Assembly: GCF_914767665.1 (NCBI RefSeq)
Contig: NC_059501.1
Span: forward strand, 34,572,501-34,636,500
Direction: 5' to 3'
DNA: 64,000 nucleotides
Source: Harmonia axyridis
Lineage: Eukaryota > Arthropoda > Insecta > Coleoptera > Coccinellidae
Under the pieces are notes generated by a model that saw only the letters and a program-made list of their open reading frames with translations, had not been told where the DNA came from and searched no databases. Both the position numbers and the translations under genes were made by a program. Positions within the stretch are counted from its first letter, which is position 1, and every line of letters begins with the position of its first letter. Positions 25,001 to 34,716 of this stretch are shown here, piece by piece.

Positions 25001-28000
25001 AATTTCAAATGCTAAAAATCATTTCTCGAGAAATTGGAGAAATAAAATAAAAAATTTAAAACATGCCGATACTTGATACTTTATTCTTCATCGCCAAGCC
25101 CCAACTTCAATTTTTAAGGAGTAATTGAAGTTTATGACATTTTACCTTGCAGCTTCATTTTTGATTGAAGATTCTCTCATACTAGTTGAGATATTCTGTT
25201 GTGAAACAAAAGGAAATAATTATAAGTCATAGTTGAAAATTTGCAGTATCATTTATGATCGAAATTATAATTTTTTTCTAACACGATGTTTTCTATATAG
25301 ACAATTGTCGAGGGCCTCGTGCAAAATTGACTATTACGCGATACGCGTGAATACATGACCGATCTATTTTCGGACAAAATTTATGTGTGTCAGTGTCACG
25401 AGTCCGACAATACGTTTAAGTTCAACAGGCTGATTCAAAAATACACTATTTGCCAGTTAGAAGTATTCCTAAAAATTATCGCAATTTTTTGGAACACAAT
25501 CATAATATTTTGCTGAGAAAAATAATCAAGAATTCAGATCATTTTAAAATTTTATATAGGCATGGATCCATGCTATTTTTTAAGATACTTGTTTAGTAAT
25601 TCTGTATGTATCAGTATTTATCAGATAAATGTAAATTTCTGAAGTTATTCGAAGGATAATTCTGCTGAACCTCAATGGTAATCAAAGGTGACCTCAACCA
25701 GTCGCCAAACCATGACGGGATCTGGGTGTATTCGAATAAGATTGATGGAAATAAAAAAAAGGGAAAAAATTTCTTTTATAAACGGTGCAATATAAGATCT
25801 TAGAATTTTGAAAGAAAAGTAAAGAAAACATTGTACATTATATCGCATTGACTGGCCCAAATTGAACAACCGATCTATTCATATTAAAAGCTAAAAATCA
25901 AAGGATCAAGTGAAGAAAAATTATTCTATCAAATTATCCAACAAAAAATCAGGCACAATTGCAAACATATATTGATGTTTAATTGAATATTTATCTTGCG
26001 GAGTGGAAATATAAGTTCTATTATAGTTATGGAATAAAACCCTAGTTGTTGTTTCTATGGAGAAGAATAATTATTTAACGAAACTTTCTGAGTAATCTCA
26101 GGTTTGTTTATCAGATTTTGCTCGAGATGAAATAAAACCCGATACATTTGTAATCTAAAAAATGCAAAATGAGATTTTGAAGCTCTAGGTCTAGGAGATT
26201 CGATTGAAACATTATAACACCAACCATATTGTTTTTGACGACTTCATTTTCAATAATTTTATACTTATTTAATTGATACAAAATCTCCAGACTTAATTTT
26301 TGTGATTATGAATACATCCAAGATAATGTAGTTTTTTCAAAAATAAAGATAAAATATTAATTAATCTAATTTTCTTCCTTAAAAAGTATTCTTGATGTAG
26401 GGAATGGTGTCGTGATACATTTGCCTGGCTTGTTTGAAGAACTGGATAAAAACATCGCCAAAGGATTGAAAGATTGGGAAAGCAGATTGATAATTTCTGA
26501 TAGAGCTCATTTAGTTTTTGACTTCCATCAACAAGTTGACGGACTGATGGAACAAGAAAATACTAAGACAGGACAAGGACTCGGCACAACCAAAAAAGGA
26601 ATTGGTCCAACTTATTCCTCAAAAGCAACAAGGAATGGCATCAGAATTGGTGATTTATTAGGAAATTTCGATGACTTCAGTAAGAAGTAAGTGTCTGATT
26701 TAATTGTTAATGCAGCTAAATATTCCAGATTTGTTCAGACTTTGCGTTTATTTTAAGGTTTCAAGTTTCGTCCACATACCATTCTAATTTTCTGCTGAAT
26801 TTAATAATAAAAAGAAAATTCAAAAGAACAGGTTTAGTGTTAGGAATTAATGGATCAATATTTATTTATGGCTTATGATTTCTGTTGACTCATATGAAAT
26901 TTACAGTTGTATTATGAAGTAGATAGCAGATATTATATTTAATTAATCAGCTATTTCTTGCAAAAATTTAATATTGAATCATTTTTCATTCAAAAAAGAT
27001 TTGTGAGAAATGGATATGGATTATTATTTCGCATTTTTTTTAGATTCCGCACTCTGGTGAATGTCTACCAAAGAATGTTCCCAAGTTTGAATGTAAATGT
27101 TGAAGAAGAATTGGCTAGATACAAAGTATTAGCAGAAAAAGTAAGACCTCTTGTTGCAGATACTGTGTCTTTCCTTTATAAAGCTGTTAAAGCTAACAAG
27201 AAAATCTTAGTTGAAGGTGCAAATGCTGCAATGCTTGATATTGATTTTGGTAAGTGCCAGCAGCGTTATTTTGATTGTTTTGGTGTTCTATTCTTTAGAA
27301 ATGGTATCATATTTCATTAACATTGTATATACTCAATTTTTTTTTAATCAATAAGTTGTGCAGTAAATATTTTCAAAATTAATTGGCAAACATTATTTGT
27401 TTTTTCAATTCTTTATGCTCTATTATTGTTTTTCTTTATCAATGTTATTGGATGGATTGCACACAATGTATGTAAGTATTTAATTCTTTGTCTTTCATGT
27501 ATCATCAAGGGTTAAGTGGTAGAACACCTATGGGTGAACTTCCCCTTGAGATTTCTATAAAGAAATAAAGGCCTTATTAAATTAAATTGTTGAAATGATT
27601 TCAGAATTTGAAAACTAATAGTATTATTACATATTTAATTATATATTTCATCCTTTAAGGTACATATCCTTATGTAACTTCATCCAACTGCAGTGTAGGA
27701 GGTGTATGCACTGGTTTGGGTATCCCCCCATGTAGAGTCGGTGATGTTATTGGGATAGTTAAAGCTTACACTACCAGAGTTGGTGATGGTCCTTTTCCTA
27801 CAGAAATGAAGGATGAAATTGGTGAATTGTTGCAAACACGTGGTGCTGAAATTGGAGTTACAACTAAGAGAAAGAGAAGGTGTGGATGGTTGGATTTAGC
27901 TTTGTTGAAGTACACTAATATGATAAATGGCTATACATGCATTTGTGTGACCAAACTCGATATTTTGGACCAATTCCCTGAAGTTAAACTTGCAATCGGC

Positions 28001-29746
28001 TACACTCTCAATGGAAAACCTATTGATTACTTTCCATCAAATGCGTCTGATTTAGAAAAAGTGGAAGTAAGTAAATACTAATAAATACAAAAGATATATG
28101 TACCATGAGCCCATTTATAACATCTATCTCCCAAGTTTTTGGAGAGTTTCAATTCACATTCACCCCATGATTATATTGATTTTTAGGTTGAATATCTGAA
28201 GATGCCTGGTTGGCAGCAGTGTACAGAAAACATCAGGAATTTCAAAGATCTACCCCAAAATGCCAAAAATTATATAATAAAGATTGAAGAAATCTTGGAC
28301 GTTCCAGGTTAGTTGAATTAAATTTTATAACTTTTGATTTGCTCATTAGGGGGTTATTCTAAATAGTGTAAAATGTTTATCAATTCACATAATAATATAT
28401 TGAATAGAAAAAACAATGAAAATCTACATTAACTACATAAACTATACTATACATATACAGGGTGTTTCAAATTAAGTCGGCACCATTGCTAACTCCGTTA
28501 TTATTGATGCTACAATGTCGTTCAAATGGGCAAACTAGTATCATTTTTACTTTTTAGTGCTCTTCTCGATGCCAAAAACAAACAAAAAATTGACAATCGC
28601 GTTGTCATAATATTTCATAAAATGATATTTTTTTCAATGGAACACCCTATATTTTTTCATGCATTTCGATTCGTAATAACATTCTCAACAACAAAGCTCA
28701 CTTGACTTTTTTTCATCAAGGTGAAAATAAGACAGTTGTATCAATAGGAAACATTTATAACAAACTGATTTGGTAAAGCACTATAAAATATCGAGTAAAT
28801 GGTCAAAAACACTGCCTTCTTGTTGAACACATATTTGGGCCCTTCTATTGATTCACAAAATGAATGCGGCTAGCGGAATGGCTTTAAGATGGAAATTATC
28901 GTTTTGTCTATTAATATCAAATAGCTTAGTGGTGTCGATTGAGTGGTGCTACATGATGATCACGGGTTTCACGAGTTCACAACCCAGCGCACTTTTTTCT
29001 TTTTACTATCTTATTTTGCTATTATCAACAAACTATTGCCATTCGTATAAGTACAAAAATGGTTGTTTGGAGAATCATGAGGTTTATTCGCCAAAACAAA
29101 TACATTTTTTGTACTAGTGAAAGAAATAAATATTTCCAAATAAGTCGCTCATTTCACTTCAGGAAGAAAAGTGATATGAGCTTTGTTGCTGAGAATGTTA
29201 TTACAAATCGAAATGCATGAAAAAATATAGGGTGAATCATCATTTTATGAAATATTATGACAACGCGACTGTCAATTTTTGTTTTGTTTTTGGCATCGAG
29301 AAGACCACTTAAAAGGCTACTAGTTTGCCCATTTAACCGACATCGTAGCGTCAATAATAACAGAGTTATCAATGGTGCCGACTTGATTTGAAACACCCTG
29401 TATAATTGTATATAGATATTACTAAAATGTAAGGTACATCAGAAAATTATTGTTGTTGTTTGATGAAATTATTTCCAAAATTGCATTGTTTTTTGTGTTC
29501 CCTTCTTAATAACATGAACCGAGAGGTATTTTTATCCCAAATATATTACTATCCTGACATAGTCATATTCATCAGTCACAGAAAAAATATTGTTAGTGAA
29601 ATGAATTCCTAAAATGTTGCACACTTTAATTGCAATTATTTATATTACCATTATTTTGTAATAATTTTCCATTTCAATTTCTAGTGAGGTGGATTGGCGT
29701 TGGCAAAGGAAGGGAATCTATTATTATCAAGGAGTTGAAACTTTGA
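12833..29746 (+). CDS. ADSS: Adenylosuccinate synthetase, seven exons, 454 aa
   Basis: Exons 12833-13012, 22678-22780, 26401-26686, 27044-27249, 27660-28066, 28187-28307 and 29685-29746 join in frame to 1365 bases. The enzyme joins IMP and aspartate using GTP, giving adenylosuccinate in the cytosol, the first committed step to AMP. Visible motifs: GTP-binding loop GAQWGDEGKGK (34-44, catalytic Asp39), GGNNAGHT (61-68, catalytic His67), GTTKKGIGP (156-164), GVTTKRKRRCGWLD (324-337, substrate and GTP contact) and the guanine motif TKLD (356-359). The end VGVGKGRES is followed by IIIKELKL. Human ADSS2 is 456 aa, so it is full length. The basic start (PRKKSR, 16-21) fits the variable N-terminus of animal enzymes. 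All donors and acceptors are GT-AG. Introns 1 and 2 (9.7 and 3.6 kb) are full of mobile repeats. Confidence 0.96.
14560..14830. repeat. Dispersed repeat copy 1 of 3 in intron 1
   Basis: Words such as gttaacgagcaaaattcgactag followed by ggtta match gttaatggggaaaatccgactag at 17375 (shown shortened: aaaatccgactagggg). A reverse copy with cctctagtaggattttgcc lies near 20937. Class unknown. Confidence 0.5.
15195..15256. repeat. Perfect 29-bp hairpin
   Basis: Arms of 29 bases (centre gccaacc/ggttggc) around the 4-base loop atag. No mismatch is seen. It could be a tiny MITE or a replication-slippage product. Confidence 0.8.
15592..16015. mobile_element. Foldback element in ADSS intron 1
   Basis: The left arm (ggttacttaagcaaaccc, then gttatctaggaagaac) pairs with the right arm (gttcttccccgataac, then gggttgcttaagtaa). 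The inner words ggataactaaatttgac and gtcaaatttagttatcc pair too. It has no coding content. Confidence 0.7.
16034..16330. repeat. Dispersed repeat, partner of 6476-6740
   Basis: Inverted copy of the segment after the LINE at 6.4 kb, with several shared words in order. Confidence 0.5.
16345..16528. mobile_element. 184-bp MITE, second copy of the 5403 family
   Basis: Starts CTGGGTGTGCC and ends GGAATCACCCTG. It is flanked by TATA on the left and TATT on the right. The interior (acttccgtttataac and acgtttatggaaaac on the reverse strand) matches 5403-5590. Confidence 0.65.
17280..17640. repeat. Dispersed repeat copy 2 of 3 in intron 1
   Basis: Matches 14560-14830 in words around ccgactaggggttccg and in ggtacgaaatttg. 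The third copy is reversed at 20640-21000. Confidence 0.5.
18490..20190. repeat. Diverged tandem array, split by a foldback element
   Basis: A word like attgatgttatctatga followed by caaatcatca recurs at about 18505, 18659, 19695, 19799, 19974 and 20114. Each is followed by gtagtgccgtag-like and ttgcgtttt-like words. Unit spacing is about 103-175 bases. Removing the foldback (18771-19658) leaves 146 bases between units 2 and 3, the normal spacing. So the array is older than the insertion. Confidence 0.65.
18771..19658. mobile_element. 888-bp foldback element, TA-flanked (copy 1)
   Basis: Ends GCGGGTTTTTCACC and TGAAAAACCCGG, flanked by TA on both sides. The arms are over 330 bases, so the whole element folds back. 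Inner words cagagtgggcaacatat and aacaccctgtatat recur in both arms. A second copy is at 36604-37207. No transposase; the TA duplication points to a Tc1/mariner-like mobiliser, which is inference. Confidence 0.8.
20640..21000. repeat. Dispersed repeat copy 3 of 3 in intron 1 (reverse)
   Basis: Reverse-orientation relative of 14560-14830 and 17280-17640, recognised by aacctctagtaggattttgcc-like words (20 bases or fewer match) and by tatggttctgaagg. Confidence 0.45.
21396..22430. mobile_element. Palindrome-bearing repeat, partner of 60640-61045
   Basis: Contains a hairpin at about 21455-21512 built on cgcgaaacatcacgagag and ctcgagtggtgtttcgcg. The segment ataatatcacaagagcatag before it, and the block 22195-22430 (with tccaagaatgttacta and ttataccatgtcgtcaag), both recur in reverse order and strand at 60640-61045. 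The 60.7-kb copy lacks the middle. An autonomous or long form of an unnamed element is likely. Confidence 0.6.
22678..22780 (+). CDS. ADSS: ADSS exon 2
   Basis: Starts GGNNAGHTVVADG with the catalytic His; ends in a split Gly codon before gtaagtt. Confidence 0.95.
23138..23212. repeat. Hairpin in ADSS intron 2
   Basis: Arms tctgtgaacaattt/aattgttcacaga and caaggtttattattgaa/ttcaataataaaccttg around a 4-base centre. Near-perfect short foldback. Confidence 0.7.
23296..24952. mobile_element. 1.66-kb element with long inverted repeats (ADSS intron 2)
   Basis: The left arm 23296-23782 and right arm 24519-24952 are imperfect inverted copies over more than 430 bases. End words are GGGCAAATTT and its complement AAATTTGCCC. 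Inside the arms, gttttcgagttataagcg and cgcttataactcgaaaac pair. The unique middle (about 23783-24518) shows no protein that I recognise. Long inverted repeats and absence of a visible transposase suggest a non-autonomous element. Confidence 0.7.
24953..26400 (+). other. Rest of ADSS intron 2, nothing recognised
   Basis: A+T-rich intron sequence. I saw no terminal repeats or coding remnants that I can name. Confidence 0.5.
26401..26686 (+). CDS. ADSS: ADSS exon 3
   Basis: Codes from the split Gly through GNGVVIHLPGLFEEL, then LGTTKKGIGPTYSSK and RIGDLLG. Acceptor cttgatgtag, donor gtaagtg. Confidence 0.95.
27044..27249 (+). CDS. ADSS: ADSS exon 4
   Basis: Codes KFRTLVNVYQRMFP to ILVEGANAAMLDIDFG (last codon split). 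The EGANAAMLDIDFG block is a family signature. Donor gtaagtg. Confidence 0.95.
27660..28066 (+). CDS. ADSS: ADSS exon 5
   Basis: Largest exon. Codes GTYPYVTSSNCSVGGVCTGL, then GVTTKRKRRCGWLDL and TKLDILD. Phase 0 end at VE before gtaagta. Confidence 0.95.
28187..28307 (+). CDS. ADSS: ADSS exon 6
   Basis: Codes VEYLKMPGWQQCTENIRNFK to EEILDVP. Acceptor tgatttttag, donor gttagt; the last base is the first of a Val codon. Confidence 0.94.
28458..29400. mobile_element. 943-bp TATA-flanked MITE with 270-bp inverted repeats (ADSS intron 6)
   Basis: Starts CAGGGTGTTTCAAATTAAG and ends CTTGATTTGAAACACCCTG, with TATA on both sides (28454-28457 and 29401-29404). Arms of about 270 bases (28458-28730 and 29129-29400) share long words such as tcttctcgatgccaaaaac. 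The middle has no protein I recognise. Same end style as the MITEs at 5403, 16345 and 62602. Confidence 0.85.
29685..29746 (+). CDS. ADSS: ADSS exon 7 and stop
   Basis: Codes VRWIGVGKGRESIIIKELKL then TGA. VGVGKxRES is the conserved end of the enzyme; the extra KELKL is lineage-specific. No canonical AATAAA is seen close after the stop. Confidence 0.93.
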
Positions 29747-30327
29747 ATCTACAGGTCTACAGTCATTATCCATTGAATTAACATCAGTTTCAAGTACACT
29801 AAGTGATTCTATGCCAAAAATAATTATGTGTGCAATAGCAATTTTGAACCCAATTATAAAAAAAATGAAAAATTCTGGCTCTCCAAGTTTCAGCACAAAT
29901 ATATTAGTATGAGGAAACTGATGTTGTTTTGGAAACACCAAATTCAAAATGTTGACTCGAAAGAATTATGTTATCCAGTGAAAGTAAATAGTATTTTGAA
30001 CACTAGTTGGAAAAATATATTTTGTTTATGGGACTTCTTTAGTTTATCTTTTTGGAAGTCTATTGAAATACTTTTTGTCAGAAATATAATAGTGCCTAAA
30101 ATATGCACAAAAATATCGCTTTTTGTACTTAACCTCAATGTATTCTGTTTAATTTCAAACATTGAAAAATATATTTCAAATTATATTTATTAATATGTCT
30201 TTTCTGTGCCTCATTTTTTTACCCAAACCTAAATCTGCTAGATCCATTTCATTTTTTGAAGAAACCATTGATGATTGACAAATGAGCCTTACATAAATAT
30301 ATACAGTTCTCCTTGAAATTAAGGCAT
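29747..30327. other. ADSS 3' flank
   Basis: Presumed 3' UTR and intergenic sequence. Open frames here are antisense or low-complexity and are not convincing. Confidence 0.4.
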
Positions 30328-30425
30328 CACAAACTAGTGTCGTTGTTATAAAGTTTGTTTCAAGACTCTTTTTATTCCTAAAACAATTCTTGAAACAAAC
30401 TTTATAACAACGGCACTAATTTGTG
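30328..30425. repeat. 38-bp-arm hairpin
   Basis: Left arm 30328-30365 and right arm 30388-30425 pair with about two mismatches around a 22-base loop. The inner half (ttataaagtttgtttcaag) is exact. The shape and size would fit a pre-miRNA-like fold, but a tiny MITE is more likely. Confidence 0.7.
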
Positions 30426-30791
30426 AAGTACTATTGCAAGTATGTTCATGAAATAGCTATATATAAAAAAATTTTTTGTTTTTTTTTTCATCTCTTTATG
30501 TTGAAATTCATGGAAAGAATAAGTTTTGTTCGACTTTGGTGCTTTCCCTCCACCACAGTATGTTGCAGGCTCAGCTTGCAAATATGGAAGGAATTCTGTT
30601 TAGTAGTGAAACAATTCGGTAAAACCAGCTGACAACTGCAAAGATATATTCACACTGAAGAGCTTTCACAGCATAGTCAGATAAGTAGAACCTTCAATTA
30701 AATCTGAAAGCTTCACACAGTGTATGAGGTTTCCGCAATATGGTCACTCGAAGCTTATTGCAAGAGAAGGGGCGTATGCGTTATGTGTGGG

Positions 30792-31032
30792 TAGTGTTTC
30801 TTTCAGAAAATTTTCCCCAAGGGGCAATTCAAAGTTCCGGGGGAAGGTACAGTATCCGAACGTTTTGGAAAAATATTAACTTTGAGAAATTGCTTTCTCA
30901 TTCGGTACTTTTAATTTTGAACACGCGAATTTTTTGTTCTTGAAGTAGAACATCGTAACCTAAATCTAGGCGCCCTCAACTTTCCTTCGCGGGGGCACTG
31001 CCACCCTGGAAACGTACCTGAAAGAAACACTG
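30792..31032. mobile_element. 241-bp hAT-like MITE
   Basis: Inverted ends TAGTGTTTCTTTCAG and CTGAAAGAAACACTG. Flanks tgtgtggg and tgtggggg agree at 7 of 8 bases. CAGTGTTTC-type ends with an 8-bp duplication fit hAT. Non-coding. Confidence 0.7.
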
Positions 31033-31118
31033 TGTGGGGGACCACACAATACAGCAATTTGCAAAAAAAAAAATTCGTCATAACCTCCAAACTACAAGAG
31101 GTAGATCATATTATTTCC

Positions 31119-31940
31119 CAGGCAAGGTAGGCGGTCGCCTACGGCAGCAAAATTCAAGGGCGGCATTTCAAGCTTGATCAATAAAAATCACATGTGTAGA
31201 AATTCAAAAGTACTGAAAGAGATTCAATTTGGTCACCAACAACAGGAAAGAACACCAACAAATTTAATTGACATCAAAAACCATCAAATAATGTGTCGCA
31301 TTATACTAAAAAATATCCAGATGTCCTGTTAACCCCTTCATAGAGCTGTTCACAAGTTATTGATGCTAAAAAACACATGCACTCATTAGGCTTGTCAGCG
31401 TTCGATTTGCTGAACGTTGTCGAATTTATTATTGCCACTTGAAGCGGCTTTTGGATTATTTCTCTTTTCAATTCTCCGATAATAATGTTGATCCCTCAGA
31501 TGTAATGAAAAATATACGAGAAACAATTCCATTTCACTATTTCCAACATATCCTTCTTAAGAAATATAAGAAGTTTTATTATTTCATACCACATTCCATT
31601 ATATCAAATTAACTAGTATTGGGTGTAATCGCATTTGAATTTAAAATAATGGAGCATTCCATAATCCGATTGTTTTAGTCTATCATTAAAAAAAAATGTT
31701 CCAGCTCTCAATGAAACTGATCAGAAGAACCTGAAACCGCAGGATCCGCTCTAGAAGGTCGTCAAATAATGGAAGGCGGCATTATCTACTTTTTCCGAGA
31801 AATCTGGGTTCCTGGAAAGATTTATTAAATATTTTTTTTTCATTTCAACGAATTTCACAAATGATTTTTTTATCGGCATGTTTTTAGGGCGGCAAATTAG
31901 GTCTCTGCCCAGGGCGGCAGTTTGGCTAGCGACGGCCCTG
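31119..31940. mobile_element. 822-bp non-autonomous hAT element
   Basis: Starts CAGGCAAGGTAGGCGGTCGCC and ends GCTAGCGACGGCCCTG (start shown as 21 bases trimmed: CAGGCAAGGTAGGCGGTC). The 8-mer TTATTTCC is perfect on both sides (31111-31118, 31941-31948). The interior has relatives at 47244-48500, 51347-52475 and in part at 33454-34397 (word tgaaaccgcaggatcc). No transposase visible. Confidence 0.85.
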
Positions 31941-31948
31941 TTATTTCC

Positions 31949-31980
31949 ACAGTATAGAAACCATGTGTTTCTATACTGTG
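31949..31980. repeat. Short hairpin beside the hAT insertion
   Basis: Arms cacagtatagaaa and tttctatactgtg around six bases. Confidence 0.6.
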
Positions 31981-32083
31981 TTATTTCTTTGTTCCTACTT
32001 CATATATGATACTCGTGTCAAAACATACTTTGAAAGGCGTAATAAGCGTATTCATCATGCATTGTGAATAATCTACAAAGGAA

Positions 32084-32234
32084 AGAAAGAAGTTTGGAAA
32101 AAAAAATTGTTGAAAAAATATTAAAGAATCTTTTTCGAAAACCTTTGGTTCATCGGTTCTTCATGCTATCTAAAGAGGTTTTGGCGCCCTTTCAGAGTGG
32201 CGCCCGCGTTGCACGCGCGGTTGCGGGGGCCCTG
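32084..32234. mobile_element. Right end of a large hAT-like element (truncated)
   Basis: Matches 36190-36325: words ttggcgcccttt, agtggcgcccgcgt and cgcgcggttgcgggggccctg (last 20: gcgcggttgcgggggccctg). No left end is found, so it is a fragment. Confidence 0.65.
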
Positions 32235-32759
32235 TTTCAAAAAAAAAATAATCCTGTGTACACATGTATTTGTTCTTTTTAGCTACACCGAACTCTGACT
32301 AACACATAAAACAGTTAATCACAACACTCGCTCATTATACAACTCCCGCTAACCCTCTCAGTTTTCTATCTACAGGGGTTGTCTCAACCGTCCCCTGTTA
32401 CAACCGACCCCGGTCCACCCTACTCTATGTGGTAGCGCTCATCCAGAAAGCATCAAGGTATGGTAATTGTACCACAAATCACTGCAAACCAACAACGTTA
32501 ACAGTAGACAAAACATTATATGAATCAAGAATACACTCGTCAATAACCAGACTACAACCACGTTACGCACACCCATCTCTAGAGAACCAAGAATATCTAT
32601 GGTTACAATATAGCCAGGACCAAAGAAAATCTCGACAACACTACCAGCAACCAAGAAAGAAGCTACGCTATCAACAAGCTGCTACTTGTCCTCGGATTAT
32701 TACTGCCTATTAGTAACAATCAGTGGATTTGTAATCTACGAAAAAGAAATATCAAGACG

Positions 32760-33453
32760 ATAGAAAAGCGAGTACAGGATATGGTTTATGTGATTCTTAA
32801 AAGTCCAAATGGAATCGAGGAAGTGCTGTTCTCATTCAATAATTTGACTATGAAGGCTGTGCATCAAGTAACACCATCAACAAAGGAAATAAAACAAACC
32901 TACAACATTCTGGCTAGAATCGAGCAGCTCATAGCACATAGGGAAAGAGCAAGGCCACCAGATGAAAATATTCTGAACAGAATAACGAATCGACTGAGAG
33001 CGAAAAGCCAAAAGAGACCTCGATCAACAACTGTTCTAAATCTCAACAGATATGACAATTCTATATGGAAATCAACAAAGAACTCTATAAAGCCAACAAT
33101 CCATATAGGTACCTGCTATACGGAACATTAACACAGAATGGGTTAAAAGCGATGAAGAAATATTTCAACTGTTTGCCAAATATCTCGCTTTATTATTCAA
33201 CCCAAAAAACAAGGCCACAGACCTGCAGAAAGAAAGAGAACTTCTGGATGTACCTCTTAACGCAACACCCATCGAAATACCTGGAGTCCAAGCTGTTCAA
33301 GTTGAAATAAATCACCTCAATACAAGAAAATATGCAGGAATTGATTGAAGAGTTGCCAGAAACGAGGGTGACTTTATTAAAATACATTTACAATATCATA
33401 ATGAAACATAACCACTGGCCAGAGCACATTAAAATAGCAGAGGTTCTGCTCAT
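32760..33453 (+). pseudogene. Jockey-like LINE ORF2 remnant (before the RT core)
   Basis: Three frames carry pieces of one protein: NILNRITNRLRAKSQKRP and YDNSIWKSTKNSIKPT (33131 frame), then WVKSDEEIFQLFAKYLALLF, then MQELIEELPETRVTLLKYIY with HWPEHIKIAEVLLI. This is the linker between endonuclease and reverse transcriptase and the start of the RT in jockey-like LINEs. Frameshifts and stops separate them. The protein resumes at 34398 with IQKSSKDPNSAT after the inserted hAT-like element. Sequence from about 32430 may be an upstream part, but is not clear. Confidence 0.7.
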
Positions 33454-34397
33454 CAGGCCCGCTCTAGCGTTTCTGCCGCCCCGGAAAAAATACAGGTAGG
33501 CGCCCTTGCAAGTTCGGGTTGAAGATGAATGTGTTCAGAGATTTTTTACGAAAAGTTAAAAAGTTTTTTAGGGAAGAAAAATGTATTAAGTGTAAATATT
33601 TTCAGATTCAAATCTAATAAGAATTGATTTTATTGATAAATAAACGACTAAAGATTTAATTAATTGATGAAAATTTTTGGACAGAAAAGATTGAAATTTC
33701 ATTTCTTGAATATATTTGTTTTTTTTTGAATGAAATCTATTGCACATGTTTGAAAAATACCCATTTCAGTTCCGTTAATATCGTTCTTATGCCAACTACC
33801 GAAAACAAAATTACTTTCCGAATTTCAAAATTTTACTTAGCATTTTTACGCCTGACAAAGTGTCTGAAAAAGTATCTTGAGAAATATCTTCAGATAATTA
33901 TCCGAGTCCTTTTTTTTTAGAGTATCTTCAGTTATCTTTGCAAAAAAGTTTCATCTTGTATCTAGATAAGTAACTAGCAAAGTAACTTCGAAAGCTTTGT
34001 TAACTCAATGTAAAAATATAAATGATTTATAAAATTTGAAATAATATTCCAATTTCCTATCAGCCTTCAAAAATCAAAGTTATTAATGCAAAATTTGCCG
34101 CCTTTGTAGAACAGGCCCTGTGGTTTCAGGTTCTTCTGCTGAGTTTTCGACTTTTCAAAACGCTTGAACATTTTATTTTTTTCTTTAATAAGATGATAGT
34201 GTGAAACAATCCGATGAAACGGATGAACAATTATTTTGAATTAGAATGAGCCCACGCGCAACACTAGTCAATTTGATATAAAAAATCTATACAATCTTTT
34301 AAGAATTCGAATTTCTGGAATAAAGTAGAAAATGCTGCCCTCCAATATTTGCCGCCCCGGCAAAATATCAATTTGCCGGCCTTTACAGCGGGCTCTG
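33454..34397. mobile_element. 944-bp hAT-like element inserted in the LINE
   Basis: Ends CAGGCCCGCTCTAGCG and CTTTACAGCGGGCTCTG are inverted partners. Flanks ctgctcat and ctcgtcat agree at 6 of 8. The LINE frame (AEVLLI / IQKSSKD) is interrupted exactly here, which confirms the borders. Words tgccgccccgg occur near both ends. Non-coding. Confidence 0.75.
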
Positions 34398-34708
34398 CTC
34401 GTCATTCAAAAATCATCCAAAGATCCAAACAGTGCAACCTCCTGTTCGCCAATTAGCTCCATTGAACATTTCCGAAAAAGACCCCAGTAACCATGTGATG
34501 GTGATAGCATAGACTTAGTTTTTGGTGATAGCTATGGAGTTGCGGTTTTCGCCAATGAGCTTCTAACGAAAATTCACCCAATGGAGTTTTCATCTATATC
34601 TAGTATAGAAATGAGAGAGAGTAACTCAAAGGCCCATGGAAAGTATAATGCTGGGACAGAATTCCGAAATACGAAAAAAGACCAGGGTAACTGACATACA
34701 TCATGAGT
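34398..34708 (+). pseudogene. LINE remnant continuing after the hAT insertion
   Basis: Starts with RT-type sequence IQKSSKDPNSATSCSPISS, related to the KPGKDP..SYRPISL block. It then loses similarity; near 34680 the sequence belongs to a different LINE type that continues at 36334. Confidence 0.6.
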
Positions 34709-34716
34709 AGAATAGC

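Noticed and set aside
26958..27043. In-frame extension of ADSS exon 4 upstream to an ATG
   Set aside because: A good acceptor (ttttttttag) at 27043 and perfect family alignment at KFRTLV place the exon start there.
29681..29947. Minus-strand open frame over ADSS exon 7
   Set aside because: Antisense shadow of the true last exon.
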